Shown here: positions 1 to 7,465 of the stretch, one piece after another
How the letters are laid out: every line of letters begins with the position of its first letter
How positions within the stretch are numbered: position 1 is the stretch's first letter
Assembly: GCA_021828425.1 (NCBI GenBank)
Contig: JAKARN010000030.1
Coordinates: 1-11,092, forward strand
Reading direction: 5' to 3'
DNA from: Pseudomonadota bacterium
Lineage (GTDB): Bacteria; Pseudomonadota; Gammaproteobacteria; JAKAQQ01
DNA length: 11,092 nt
The notes under the pieces: model-generated
The model's database searches: none
What the model was told of the DNA's origin: nothing
What the model saw: only the letters and a program-made list of their open reading frames with translations
Program-made: the position numbers and the translations under genes

Positions 1-1230
1 CCGATCTCCCCGGCCCCGATCGACCAGGAGTTTGGCCAAGGTCCCGACGATCCGGGCACCGGTTGCGCCGAAGGGATGTCCCAAGGCGACACTGCCGCCC
101 TTGACGTTCAGCTTGGCGGGATCAACCGATCCCAGTGCACTAGGCAAGCCCAAATTGTCCCGGCAGAAGGAATCCGACTCCCACGCCCGCAAGGCACAAA
201 GGGTCTGTGCGGCGAACGCTTCATGAATCTCATAGAAGTCGAAGTCGCCCAGCCCGAGCCCCTGCCGTGCAAGGAGCCGGGGAACCGCATAAACCGGTGC
301 CATGAGCAGCCCCTCACCTTTTCGGAAGAAGTCGATCGCCGAGACCTCGGCATCGACCACATGGGCCCACGGCGAAAGACCACGGGTACGCCCCCAATCG
401 TCTGAACCCAGGAGAACAGCTGCGGCGCCATCAGTGAGCGGGGTACTGTTTCCTGCGGTGAGCGTCCCGGTCCCGGTTCGATCATAAGCGGGCTTCAAGG
501 CCGAAAGTTTCTCGAGAGAGGTGTCGGGACGCACATTGTTGTCGCGATCCGCGCCATGAAAGGGAACCACTAGGTCCTGATAGAACCCCTCTTTCCACGC
601 AGACGTTGCCTTCGCGTGGCTCGAGAGCGCCAAGGTGTCTTGGTCGAGCCGACTGATCTTCCAGTGTTTGGCCATCAGTTCACACGACTCACCCATGTTG
701 AGTCCGGTCTGGCGCTCCGTAATGCGGGGGGGGACTGGTTTGAGCTCGTGCAAACGAAAACCCTTCCACGCGGAGAGTCGCTGGCCCAGTGTACGAGCAC
801 GGCTCATCGTCATGAAGCGTCGGCTGATCGCATGGGACCAGAGAAGCGGGGTTGCGCTGATGCTGTCCACCCCGGCGGCAATCCCGCTCTCGATCTGACC
901 CAGAGCGATCTTGTTCGCGATCGCAATGGTGGCTTCGGCACTTGTTCCGCACGCCCGCGCGAGGTCGAAGGCCGGGGTTTCGGGGGCAAGGCCACTGGAC
1001 AGAATCGCTTCACGCATAAGGTTCCATTCGCGTGGATCGGTGAGAGTAGCTCCCGCCGTGCAATCCCCCAGACGAACCCCGTTCAGCTGGTAACGGTCAA
1101 CCAAGAATTTCACGGTCGCTGACAGGAGATCCAGGTTACCGAGATCGGCATAGGCGGTATAAGCCCGCGTGAAGGGAATCCGAACGGCACCGAAGATGGC
1201 AGCACGTCGAGTGGGTGTTTTGTCGTTCAT
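1..1230 (-). CDS. fadI: FadI-type acetyl-CoA C-acyltransferase (3-ketoacyl-CoA thiolase), 3' end beyond window
   Basis: Thiolase that cleaves 3-ketoacyl-CoA with free CoA to acetyl-CoA and a shortened acyl-CoA, the last step of beta-oxidation; the family can also run in the condensing direction. Translating the minus strand from ATG at 1230 gives 410 codons without a stop up to the window edge. Seen: the nucleophile Cys94 in RACGTSAEA, the FadI/HADHB-like stretch TAGNSTPLTDGAAAV (about 258-272), His336 in EIHEAFAAQ and His385 in GHPFGATGAR. The C-terminal catalytic Cys loop should lie just outside the window, since FadI proteins are usually about 430 residues. The HEAF form, rather than NEAF, points to the FadI/trifunctional-beta branch rather than PhaA/AtoB. 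Start support: GGAGGA at 1238-1243, seven bases before the ATG. No hydratase/dehydrogenase partner is visible; it could be off the left edge. Family call is firm; the symbol is a best match. Confidence 0.9.
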   Translation of the reverse strand, partial: MNDKTPTRRAAIFGAVRIPFTRAYTAYADLGNLDLLSATVKFLVDRYQLNGVRLGDCTAGATLTDPREWNLMREAILSSGLAPETPAFDLARACGTSAEATIAIANKIALGQIESGIAAGVDSISATPLLWSHAISRRFMTMSRARTLGQRLSAWKGFRLHELKPVPPRITERQTGLNMGESCELMAKHWKISRLDQDTLALSSHAKATSAWKEGFYQDLVVPFHGADRDNNVRPDTSLEKLSALKPAYDRTGTGTLTAGNSTPLTDGAAAVLLGSDDWGRTRGLSPWAHVVDAEVSAIDFFRKGEGLLMAPVYAVPRLLARQGLGLGDFDFYEIHEAFAAQTLCALRAWESDSFCRDNLGLPSALGSVDPAKLNVKGGSVALGHPFGATGARIVGTLAKLLVDRGRGDR

Positions 1231-1237
1231 TGCTTGA

Positions 1238-1243
1238 TCCTCC
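1238..1243 (-). promoter_or_regulatory. Ribosome binding site of the thiolase gene
   Basis: Reads GGAGGA on the minus strand, seven bases before the ATG at 1230. This strong Shine-Dalgarno match fixes the thiolase start. Confidence 0.7.
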
Positions 1244-1296
1244 ACGTCTGGTCTATCGGGTCGGCCCGGGTTTGGCTCGTCTGTCCGAATCACCCG

Positions 1297-1305
1297 TATT
1301 ATAAT
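1297..1305. promoter_or_regulatory. Possible -10 element(s) in the divergent gap between the thiolase gene and the small Gln-rich gene
   Basis: The 170 bp gap 1231-1400 separates two divergent genes and must hold both promoters. TATTATAAT at 1297-1305 is the clearest AT-rich island in it. It reads TATAAT on the plus strand (1300-1305) and also TATAAT on the minus strand (1298-1303), so it could serve either gene. No convincing -35 sits at 16-18 bp on either strand; TTGGCT at 1272-1277 is 19 bp upstream of TATTAT (1297-1302) on the plus strand. The rest of the gap shows no other clear signal. Inference only. Confidence 0.3.
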
Positions 1306-1388
1306 GCGTTGATTGATGTCCCCCACTCCACGCCTGTCGGCCGACCGGCCAGAGACGGGGCGTTTCCGTCCCATTAACCCTTGGTTTG

Positions 1389-1396
1389 AAGGAGGT
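1389..1396 (+). promoter_or_regulatory. Strong ribosome binding site of the small Gln-rich gene
   Basis: AAGGAGGT at 1389-1396 is a near-perfect anti-16S match and sits four bases before ATG 1401. It decides the start: an in-frame TTG at 1386 lies just upstream of and across this site and is therefore unlikely to be used. Confidence 0.8.
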
Positions 1397-1400
1397 TCCC

Positions 1401-1784
1401 ATGGATTACCAGACAGCCCAGAAACAGATCCAGGACAGCCAGAAGCTGGCCCAAGACACGCTCGGAAAAATCCAGGCGTTTTCCCAGAAACTCTCAACTG
1501 CCGCGCCCGATGCCAACACCGCTCGCGACTGGGGGATGGATTTGCGAGATTTGACCCTGTCGATCCAGCAGCTTAACCAGCAGAGCTTGGCACTGCTTGG
1601 TCAGATGGGCCAGTATATCCAGACGCTGGAAGGTGAACTCCAAACCCATCCCACAACCCAGCTCCAGCAGCGCGGCTGGGGCAGCGGGGGTGGTTTCCTG
1701 TCCAGCATGACCTCCGGGCTCGGCATGGGTGTCGGTTTTGCTGCCGCTGAAGACTTGGTTGGAAGCCTGCTCGGCGGGCTCTAG
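1401..1784 (+). CDS. Hypothetical Gln-rich helical protein with glycine-rich C-terminus
   Basis: Not recognised. 127 residues from ATG 1401, chosen because of the strong AAGGAGGT just before it. Residues 1 to about 92 are polar and probably alpha-helical, with 19 glutamines in the protein (about 15%) and heptad-like spacing of hydrophobics (for example LTLSIQQLNQQSLALLGQM, about 51-69), suggesting a coiled coil. From about 93 the composition changes to Gly/Ser/Ala-rich with GxxxG-like spacing (SGLGMGVGFAAAED) and ends VGSLLGGL. That tail resembles glycine-zipper or membrane-interacting segments in small envelope proteins. There is no N-terminal signal peptide. It is probably monocistronic, because the next gene (fadD) is convergent and starts its stop codon 2 bp away. 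The excellent ribosome binding site suggests good expression. Function unknown; a structural, membrane-associated or stress-related role is only a guess. Confidence 0.75.
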   Translation: MDYQTAQKQIQDSQKLAQDTLGKIQAFSQKLSTAAPDANTARDWGMDLRDLTLSIQQLNQQSLALLGQMGQYIQTLEGELQTHPTTQLQQRGWGSGGGFLSSMTSGLGMGVGFAAAEDLVGSLLGGL

Positions 1785-1789
1785 CGCTA
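1782..1789. other. Palindrome TAGCGCTA holding both convergent stop codons
   Basis: TAG at 1782-1784 ends the plus-strand small gene, and CTA at 1787-1789 is the TAG of fadD on the minus strand. Only two bases lie between them. No room exists for a dedicated terminator, so any transcript end must lie inside a neighbouring gene. Confidence 0.85.
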
Positions 1790-3487
1790 CGCGCCTTTCG
1801 CTGCGACCTCGGCCTGGAACTGTTCACGCAGGGAGCGCCTCAGGATCTTGCCGATATTGGACTTGGGGAGTTCCTTCGCGAAACGGATGTGGTCAAGGTC
1901 GCGTGGCCGCTTGTATCCCGTGAAGTGGTTGTGGCAGAACTGCATCACGGTTTCACGAGTCAGTTGCGGGCTATCTGGCACGATATAGAGAACGACCGTT
2001 TCACCTGACTGTTCGTCAGGCACCCCGACTGCGGCTACTTCGCGCACACCCTCGAGGTGGGCAAGTTCGTCCTCGAGTTCGTTCGGATAGACGTTGAAGC
2101 CGGAGACCAGGATGAGGTCCTTCTTGCGGTCGACGATGAAGACCAGCCCCTCCGGGGTTACTCGGGCAATGTCCCCCGTTTTGAGCCAGCCATCAGATGT
2201 GAACACGGCGGTGGTCTCTGTGGGCCGGTTCCAATACTCGCGCATGACTTGGGGTCCCTTGACACAGAGTTCCCCGGCCTGCCCAACGGCCATTTCGCCA
2301 CCCGCATCGTCCCGGATTGAGATTTCGGTTGATGGCACGGGGTAGCCTACTGCCCCGGTATATTCCTCGATGTCGAGCCGGTTGACGCAGACCACAGGCG
2401 AGGCCTCGGTCAAGCCATAACCCTCAATGATCGGATGTCCCGTCTGCCGTTTCCAACGCTGGGCTACCGCGCGCTGGATGGCTGCGCCACCACCTAGGGT
2501 AAAGCGGAGCTTCGAGAAATCAAGCGATTCGAAGGTCGGTGTGCGGAGTAGACCATTGAAAAGGGTATTGACACCGGTCAGGACCGTAAACCGGTATCGG
2601 CCGAGGGTCTTTACGAAACCGGGCAAATCACGTGGATTCGTGATGAGAACGTTGTGTCCCCCGAGGTAGGTGAAAAGGAGGAAGTTGGCCGTGAGCGCAA
2701 AGATGTGGTAGAGAGGGAGTGCGGTGACCACGACCTCGGTGCCGCGCTGGAGGTCGGCTCCCAGCATGGCGCTGCACTGCAGGACGTTCGCGATCAGGTT
2801 CTGGTGGGTGAGAACGGCGGCCTTGGGGAGACCGGTTGTGCCTCCCGTGTATTGAAGGAAGACCGGATCGGTCTCTTCGACGGTTTCATCTCCGGCACTG
2901 ATCCGGCTGCCCTCCCGCAGGCTCCGGCTGAGTGCTAAGGCATTCCGAAGGTGGTAGCGGGGAACGAGATGCTTGAGATATTTCACAACCAGATTGGTGA
3001 GCACGCGCCGATGAACGGGCAGGAAGTCGCCTAGCCGGGTGACGAGCACGGTATGCACCCGGGTTCCAGGAAGGGCCTCCTCTAACGTATGGGCAAAGTT
3101 TTCCAGCACGATGGCCACTCGCGCACCGGAATCCTTGAGCTGTTCGGAGAGTTCTCGGCTGGTGTAGAGGGGGTTGCAATTGACGGCAACGAGGCCTGTC
3201 CGGAACAGGGCATAAAGCGCAATAGGATAGGCGAGGACATTCGGTAATATGATGGCGACCCGGTCTCCCTTCTTGAGGTGCAGCCGGGACTTAAGGAAGG
3301 CACCGAGATTGCGGCTGGCTTCGTCGACCGCCTCGAAGCTCAGAGTCTGCCCCAGATTGGAGAATGCCGGGAGAGTCGGATAGCGCACGAAAGCCTCTTC
3401 CGCAAGTGACTTGAGGGTCATGTGGGAAGCCAAGTCAATCGTGGCCGGGATGTTGGGGGGGTAGTGGGGAACCCAGATTTTTTCCAT
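1787..3487 (-). CDS. fadD: Long-chain fatty acid--CoA ligase (FadD)
   Basis: Activates long-chain fatty acids with ATP and CoA through an acyl-adenylate, feeding beta-oxidation or lipid synthesis; FadD acts at the cytoplasmic face of the inner membrane. At 566 residues it is close to E. coli FadD (561). Motifs seen in order: P-loop YTGGTTGLPKAA (213-224), YGLTEASP (357-364), GWLKTGD (433-439), DRKKDLI (453-459) followed by the fatty-acyl-CoA signature region SGFNVYPNELE (462-472), and the C-terminal PKSNIGKILRR (541-551) with the adenylation lysine K548. The N-terminus (IWVPHYPPNIP) is typical of proteobacterial FadD. The start at 3487 has only a weak GGAAA upstream. tesA is 39 bp upstream on the same strand with no visible terminator between, so a tesA-fadD operon is likely. 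The 3' end abuts the convergent small gene. Confidence 0.95.
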   Translation of the reverse strand: MEKIWVPHYPPNIPATIDLASHMTLKSLAEEAFVRYPTLPAFSNLGQTLSFEAVDEASRNLGAFLKSRLHLKKGDRVAIILPNVLAYPIALYALFRTGLVAVNCNPLYTSRELSEQLKDSGARVAIVLENFAHTLEEALPGTRVHTVLVTRLGDFLPVHRRVLTNLVVKYLKHLVPRYHLRNALALSRSLREGSRISAGDETVEETDPVFLQYTGGTTGLPKAAVLTHQNLIANVLQCSAMLGADLQRGTEVVVTALPLYHIFALTANFLLFTYLGGHNVLITNPRDLPGFVKTLGRYRFTVLTGVNTLFNGLLRTPTFESLDFSKLRFTLGGGAAIQRAVAQRWKRQTGHPIIEGYGLTEASPVVCVNRLDIEEYTGAVGYPVPSTEISIRDDAGGEMAVGQAGELCVKGPQVMREYWNRPTETTAVFTSDGWLKTGDIARVTPEGLVFIVDRKKDLILVSGFNVYPNELEDELAHLEGVREVAAVGVPDEQSGETVVLYIVPDSPQLTRETVMQFCHNHFTGYKRPRDLDHIRFAKELPKSNIGKILRRSLREQFQAEVAAKGA

Positions 3488-3526
3488 GTCGTTTCCGGTT
3501 GTTTTGGAGAGTATGCCCCTTGAAGC

Positions 3527-4189
3527 TTATCCGCGATGGCAGGCGCCGGGCAATAGCTGACGCAGGGCGGGCCAGACATTGGCCAGAATAAGTGGTGAGG
3601 CCCGTCCACGGGGATGGAGGCCGTCCGGCTGCATCAGGGCGCGGTGGGTGGCCACATGGGCAAGGAGAAAGGGCACGAAGGCCAGATGGTCTTGCCGGGC
3701 CAGTGCCGGGTAAAGCGAATCAAAACGGTGGGTATAGTAGGGTCCGTAGTTGGGAGGTAGTAGGATGCCAACTAGAAGCACACGAACCCCTCGCTCGAGG
3801 GCCGCATGGATCATAGCTTCCAGATTTGCCCGCAGGACGGTGAGGGAAGAACCGCGCAGACCGTCATTGGCCCCGAGTTCGAGAATCAAGATCCGCGGCT
3901 TCAAGCGCCTAAGGAGTCCCGGCAGACGGGCGCGGCCCCCGCTGGAGGTCTCACCGCTGATACTCGCGTTCCGCATCGGACAGACCCATCCCTCGCGGGT
4001 GAGCGTCCGCCGCAGGAGATCGACCCAGGAGTGCCCGAGGGCCACGCCGTAGCCGGCACTCAGGCTATCGCCTAAAATCAGGATACGGGGATGGTGGACG
4101 CGCTGGGCGGTGTTGTTGCCGGCCGCGAGTGTGCCCATGATTCCGGCCACGACCAGCATGACTTTGAGATGCTTACTTATGACGCGCAT
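3527..4189 (-). CDS. tesA: SGNH/GDSL-type periplasmic arylesterase / acyl-CoA thioesterase I / lysophospholipase (TesA)
   Basis: Secreted multifunctional esterase hydrolysing acyl thioesters, aryl esters and lysophospholipids. 220 residues from ATG 4189. Residues 1 to about 24 look like a signal peptide: MRVISKHLK then hydrophobic VMLVVAGIMGTLAAG. SGNH blocks are complete: ILGDSLSAGYG (nucleophile S42), NASISGETSSGG (G79), ELGANDGLRG (N108), and PDGLHP (D189 and H192), giving the S42/D189/H192 triad. Size and motifs match E. coli TesA. The reading frame stays open upstream to ATG 4579 antisense to ybbA, but that extension has no TesA homology and would bury the signal peptide. Near starts at 4204 and 4210 remain possible; 4189 is preferred for the signal peptide and a GACAGG a few bases before it. 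Divergent from ybbA, with start codons overlapping; fadD follows downstream. Confidence 0.92.
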   Translation of the reverse strand: MRVISKHLKVMLVVAGIMGTLAAGNNTAQRVHHPRILILGDSLSAGYGVALGHSWVDLLRRTLTREGWVCPMRNASISGETSSGGRARLPGLLRRLKPRILILELGANDGLRGSSLTVLRANLEAMIHAALERGVRVLLVGILLPPNYGPYYTHRFDSLYPALARQDHLAFVPFLLAHVATHRALMQPDGLHPRGRASPLILANVWPALRQLLPGACHRG

Positions 4190-4190
4190 G
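4187..4190. other. Shared divergent start site CATG (tesA minus, ybbA plus)
   Basis: The four bases CATG contain the tesA ATG (minus, 4189-4187) and the ybbA ATG (plus, 4188-4190). With these starts there is no intergenic DNA: the ybbA promoter and ribosome binding site would lie inside tesA, and those of tesA inside ybbA. No good Shine-Dalgarno precedes the ybbA ATG. Confidence 0.65.
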
Positions 4191-4871
4191 CCAGCCTGTC
4201 CCATTGCCATCGAAGTGCAGAAAGTGAGATATGGATACCCGACTTCCGGGGGTCCCATCGAGATTTTACGGGAGATTGATCTTTCGATCGAGAGAGGTTC
4301 CTCGTGGGGGTTGCTCGGTGTCTCAGGGTCGGGGAAAACCACGCTTCTGGCCCTTCTGGCAGGTCTGGAGTTGCCACAGGCGGGCTCCATCCGTTTGCTG
4401 GGGCATGATCTCGCCACCCTAACGGATGACGGTCGGGCTGATCTGCGGCTCCAGTCGGTTGGCTTCGTGTTCCAGACCTTCCATCTTCTGGCGAGCCTCA
4501 CGGCACTTGAAAACGTCGTTTTTCCGCTTCGGCTGCGCCGGCTGCCGGATGCATTGGAGCGAGCTCGGTCGGCGCTCACAGCGGTCGGTCTCCAGCACCG
4601 ACTCCATCATCGACCCTCAGCACTCTCCGGTGGGGAGCAGCAGCGCGTGGCTCTGGCACGTGCGTTCGCGGGCAGCCCCCGGGTTCTTTTCGCTGACGAG
4701 CCTACGGGCAACCTGGATGCTGGAAACGCCGAACGGATTGCGGATCTCCTGTTTGCCCTGAACACCGAACAAGGGTCGACGCTTGTGTTGGCGACTCATG
4801 ACCGCCGGCTGGTGGAGCGCTGCAAGAGCTGTGCTGTGCTCGAAGCGGGTGGTCTCCGGGTCGCTACCTGA
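4188..4871 (+). CDS. ybbA: ABC transporter ATP-binding protein, YbbA/LolD family
   Basis: ATPase subunit of a MacB/LolCDE-type (type VII) ABC system, cytoplasmic, pairing with the permease encoded next. 227 residues from ATG 4188, matching E. coli YbbA (228), and the beginning MPACPIAIEV resembles the E. coli N-terminus, which is why this start was preferred to the ATGs further upstream. Seen: Walker A GVSGSGKTT (44-52, K50), Q-loop Q96 in VFQTF, signature LSGGEQQRVALARAF (147-161), Walker B VLFADEP (166-172, E171), D-loop NLD, and switch His204 in THD. These MacB-type systems transduce force across the membrane rather than carrying substrate through a channel. ybbP begins 16 bp after the stop. 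No clear ribosome binding site was seen. LolD is the alternative family name, but no LolC/E gene is adjacent and the context is tesA-ybbA-ybbP. Confidence 0.93.
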   Translation: MPACPIAIEVQKVRYGYPTSGGPIEILREIDLSIERGSSWGLLGVSGSGKTTLLALLAGLELPQAGSIRLLGHDLATLTDDGRADLRLQSVGFVFQTFHLLASLTALENVVFPLRLRRLPDALERARSALTAVGLQHRLHHRPSALSGGEQQRVALARAFAGSPRVLFADEPTGNLDAGNAERIADLLFALNTEQGSTLVLATHDRRLVERCKSCAVLEAGGLRVAT

Positions 4872-4887
4872 TGTGTGTTCTTGTCCG

Positions 4888-7377
4888 ATGAGGTGGTGGC
4901 AGCTCTTCCGGCTGGGAGAGATCCCCTTTCTTTTGGGTGTGATCCTGGTTACGACCGCGTTGTCTTCGGTCACTCTGCTTGAGGGACGATTCCAGCAGAC
5001 ACTCATCCGACGAACTGAGGCGACATTCGGCGGTGCCGTCCGTCTCGAGCGGAGTGCACCCTTTCCTGCTGCGTTTCTCAAGAGCCTGCGCAGCCCCTTA
5101 CTGAAAAAGACCCGTCTGGTTCGTTTCCCGACGGTGGTCGTGCATGGAAGGGCGACCCATTTGGTCGAGCTCAATGCCGTAGGATCGAATTACCCGGTTG
5201 TGGGTACGGTCGCCCTGCGAAGATCCAGATCCGGAAGGTCAACCTACTTACGACGCGGGCCTGTGTCCGGTCACGTCTGGGCCACCCCTGAGCTTCTGGA
5301 TGCGCTCAAAGCGAAGGTGGGTTCACGGATCACGATCGGATATGCCTCATTCAGGATCACGGGGCTTTTCAACCTGGCGCCGGCCATCTCCTCCGGTCTG
5401 TCCCTGTTTGCCCCACCGCTCATCCTGAACGGAGTCGATCTCGGTCGCACCCGACTGGCCGGAACCGAGAGCCGGATTGAGGATTTCCTGCTGGTAGCAG
5501 GCCCTGCGTCCATCCTGGGCCGGCTCGAAAAGAAGGTTCGGTCCTGGTATCCCGCGCTGGATGTCCGCATCATGACCGCGCAAAAAACCCGTTCCCGGAC
5601 CGAGGGGGCTATCGGGCGCGCCGAGCGTTTCCTCAATCTCACGATCACGGGAACGCTGCTTCTGGCATTCCTCGCTCTGTTGCTCAGTGCGTGGGATCAG
5701 GCCCGTCTCGAACGCCCGGAGGTTGCCCTGCTCCGGGCTTGGGGACTCAGGCGAGGACCGCTCCTCCGGCATCTGATCGCGCGTCGACTTCGTCAAGTGG
5801 GGGCCGGTCTTGCTCTCGGTTCAGGGCTTGGCTTTGGGTTGTACCGCCTGATTGCCGCGCTGACCACTGTCCTCGATCCAGCCGGGGGACTGACGCCTCA
5901 TTCGCCTTGGCCGGGGCTCGCCCGCAGCGTGGCGACGGCTGGGCTCCTATCCCTTGCGAGTCTGGCCCCCTCCTGGCTTTGGATCCTCGAGACTTCCCCA
6001 CTCGAGAATTTTCGTCCGGTGTCCTCTACCAACTCCACTTCGATTTGGCGCACGACTCTCTGGGCGGGGCTCGCCATCATCGTGTCATATGGCGTCTGGA
6101 CGATCCTGGGTGGCGGTGCCAGCATTCGCTATACCGCAAGCGCCCTCGCCGTGCTTATTGGAACCACCCTCATCGCCTTTCTCTTGTTCGCTGGTCTTCG
6201 CCGTCTCGCCTTTCGGGGGCGAGCCGATCTCGGCTGGGTGATTGCGAGCCTCAATCGTCGCTCCGTGCTCCTTTCCTTCACGCTGGGTTCCTTGACCCTC
6301 GTGGTCTGCCTTATCACATTTCTCTTGGGCGCCCGTACAAGCCTTTTTGCCGGATACCAGGAGATGTTCAGTGCAAAAACACCCAATTGGTTCATCATCG
6401 GCATCGAGCCTGGTGAACAACCCGGCCTTGCCGCACTTCTGACTCGCCATCATCTCAAGCCGGCTCCATTTGCGCCGCTCTACATCGCGCGCTGGGTTGC
6501 GCTCAACGGAAAGACGCTGGAACCGTCCCTGATCACCAATCCCCGCGAACGCTTTTGGGCGCTCCATGACCAAAGTGTGAGTGCCACGCCGCTCTTGCCG
6601 GTTGGGGATCGGATTGTGGCTGGGCGTTTCTGGAGAAGTGACAGCGACCGGCGCGAGGCATCGCTGGTTCGAGGTTTTGCCCGCGCGAGCGGAATCGGCA
6701 TGGGTGACCAGCTGACCTACCGCATTGCGGGGCGAGAGTTTACCGTACGGGTGACAAGCCTCCGGCACGTGCGTTGGGATCGCATGACGCCCAACTTCTT
6801 CGTTGAAGTCACTCCGCGCGTGGTGGTTGATCTCCCCCACACCGAAATCACCTCGCTCCGGGCGCCCTCAGCGGCTAGAGGCTGGTTGGTCCGCCTGCCG
6901 CGGCACTTTCCGGGAGTGTCTACGGTCGATCTTGACCAAATCATTCGAGAGCTGAGACGGGTGTTAACCCAGGCCTCGGAAGCGGTATCGGTCCTGCTCG
7001 CGACAACATTGGTTGCTGCTTTGCTGCTCGCCTACTTGGTCGTGGCTGTGACACGCGAGGAGCGTGCCCGTGAACTGACCTTGTTTCGTACCCTGGGCGT
7101 TCGCCGGAGACGGGTTCGAACCTGGCTCCTCCTTGAGTTTGGGCTGCTCGGGCTGATCTCGGGGATTCTGGGATCAGGCGCGGCCGGATTGCTCGGTGCC
7201 TTCGAAGCCCGGAGTCTCTTGCTTTTGCGTTTCCATCCCGACTGGCGGGTCCTGGGGCTGGCCCCCGTTGTGACCACGGGACTCACGCTCATGCTGGGTC
7301 TCCTCGCCATGGCCCCGGCTCTCTGGAGAGCCCGCAAACGCTACTGGCGTGCTTTGCGTGCCTTCCAGGAGTTCTAA
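4888..7377 (+). CDS. ybbP: ABC transporter permease, YbbP family (10-TM MacB/FtsX-like)
   Basis: Inner-membrane subunit working with YbbA. 829 residues from ATG 4888 (E. coli YbbP is 804). Ten hydrophobic segments can be picked out: about 12-30, 250-268, 303-328, 346-366, 390-408, 416-436, 460-480, 698-720, 748-772 and 788-812. They flank two large periplasmic domains (about 31-249 and 481-697), the first MacB-PCD-like. FtsX-like coupling segments follow TM2 (ERPEVALLRAWGLRRG) and TM8 (RARELTLFRTLGVRR). YbbP-like landmarks in the second domain are PNWFIIGIEPGE (about 499-510) and RHVRWDRMTPNFFVE (about 626-640). The start was chosen because MRWWQLF leads directly into TM1 as in YbbP; an in-frame GTG at 4873 is possible, and the frame is open further upstream inside ybbA. 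No Shine-Dalgarno is evident, so coupling to ybbA translation is likely. The complex probably extracts or moves hydrophobic molecules at the inner membrane, perhaps delivering them to TesA. Confidence 0.92.
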   Translation: MRWWQLFRLGEIPFLLGVILVTTALSSVTLLEGRFQQTLIRRTEATFGGAVRLERSAPFPAAFLKSLRSPLLKKTRLVRFPTVVVHGRATHLVELNAVGSNYPVVGTVALRRSRSGRSTYLRRGPVSGHVWATPELLDALKAKVGSRITIGYASFRITGLFNLAPAISSGLSLFAPPLILNGVDLGRTRLAGTESRIEDFLLVAGPASILGRLEKKVRSWYPALDVRIMTAQKTRSRTEGAIGRAERFLNLTITGTLLLAFLALLLSAWDQARLERPEVALLRAWGLRRGPLLRHLIARRLRQVGAGLALGSGLGFGLYRLIAALTTVLDPAGGLTPHSPWPGLARSVATAGLLSLASLAPSWLWILETSPLENFRPVSSTNSTSIWRTTLWAGLAIIVSYGVWTILGGGASIRYTASALAVLIGTTLIAFLLFAGLRRLAFRGRADLGWVIASLNRRSVLLSFTLGSLTLVVCLITFLLGARTSLFAGYQEMFSAKTPNWFIIGIEPGEQPGLAALLTRHHLKPAPFAPLYIARWVALNGKTLEPSLITNPRERFWALHDQSVSATPLLPVGDRIVAGRFWRSDSDRREASLVRGFARASGIGMGDQLTYRIAGREFTVRVTSLRHVRWDRMTPNFFVEVTPRVVVDLPHTEITSLRAPSAARGWLVRLPRHFPGVSTVDLDQIIRELRRVLTQASEAVSVLLATTLVAALLLAYLVVAVTREERARELTLFRTLGVRRRRVRTWLLLEFGLLGLISGILGSGAAGLLGAFEARSLLLLRFHPDWRVLGLAPVVTTGLTLMLGLLAMAPALWRARKRYWRALRAFQEF

Positions 7378-7393
7378 TCCGGGAGCCCCCTTT

Positions 7394-7412
7394 CCTAGGC
7401 TGGGGCCCTAGG
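7394..7412. repeat. CCTAGG palindrome pair after ybbP
   Basis: CCTAGG occurs at 7394-7399 and 7407-7412, separated by CTGGGGC. Each copy is self-complementary and the two can pair as a 6 bp stem. It lies in the 88 bp gap between convergent ybbP and the barrel gene, beside a second GC stem, and may help transcript ends on either strand. Confidence 0.35.
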
Positions 7413-7435
7413 CCCGGGCTGAGGGTACCCGGGCC
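7411..7435. terminator. GC-rich hairpin, possible bidirectional terminator
   Basis: GGCCCGGG (7411-7418) pairs with CCCGGGCC (7428-7435) around a nine-base loop. It sits between the convergent ends of ybbP (7377) and the barrel gene (7466), where a terminator for both would be expected. Neither strand shows a T-run after the stem, so this is not a canonical intrinsic terminator. Confidence 0.4.
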
Positions 7436-7465
7436 CGACAATAGGGGGCAATTCGCTACGGGTAC

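Noticed and set aside
616..1122. 168-codon plus-strand frame opposite the thiolase gene
   Set aside because: Antisense to a well-supported thiolase with all visible catalytic motifs; no homology seen.
4190..4579. Upstream open extension of the tesA frame antisense to ybbA (about 130 extra residues)
   Set aside because: Arg/Ser-rich low-complexity translation with no homology; a normal signal peptide begins at 4189, and ybbA is a clear gene on the other strand.
5691..6416. 241-codon plus-strand frame inside ybbP
   Set aside because: Out-of-frame shadow with Pro/Arg/Ser-rich composition and no ribosome binding site.
6085..6840. 251-codon minus-strand frame inside ybbP
   Set aside because: Antisense shadow in GC-rich DNA; charged, low-complexity product without motifs, while the plus-strand frame is a full-length permease.
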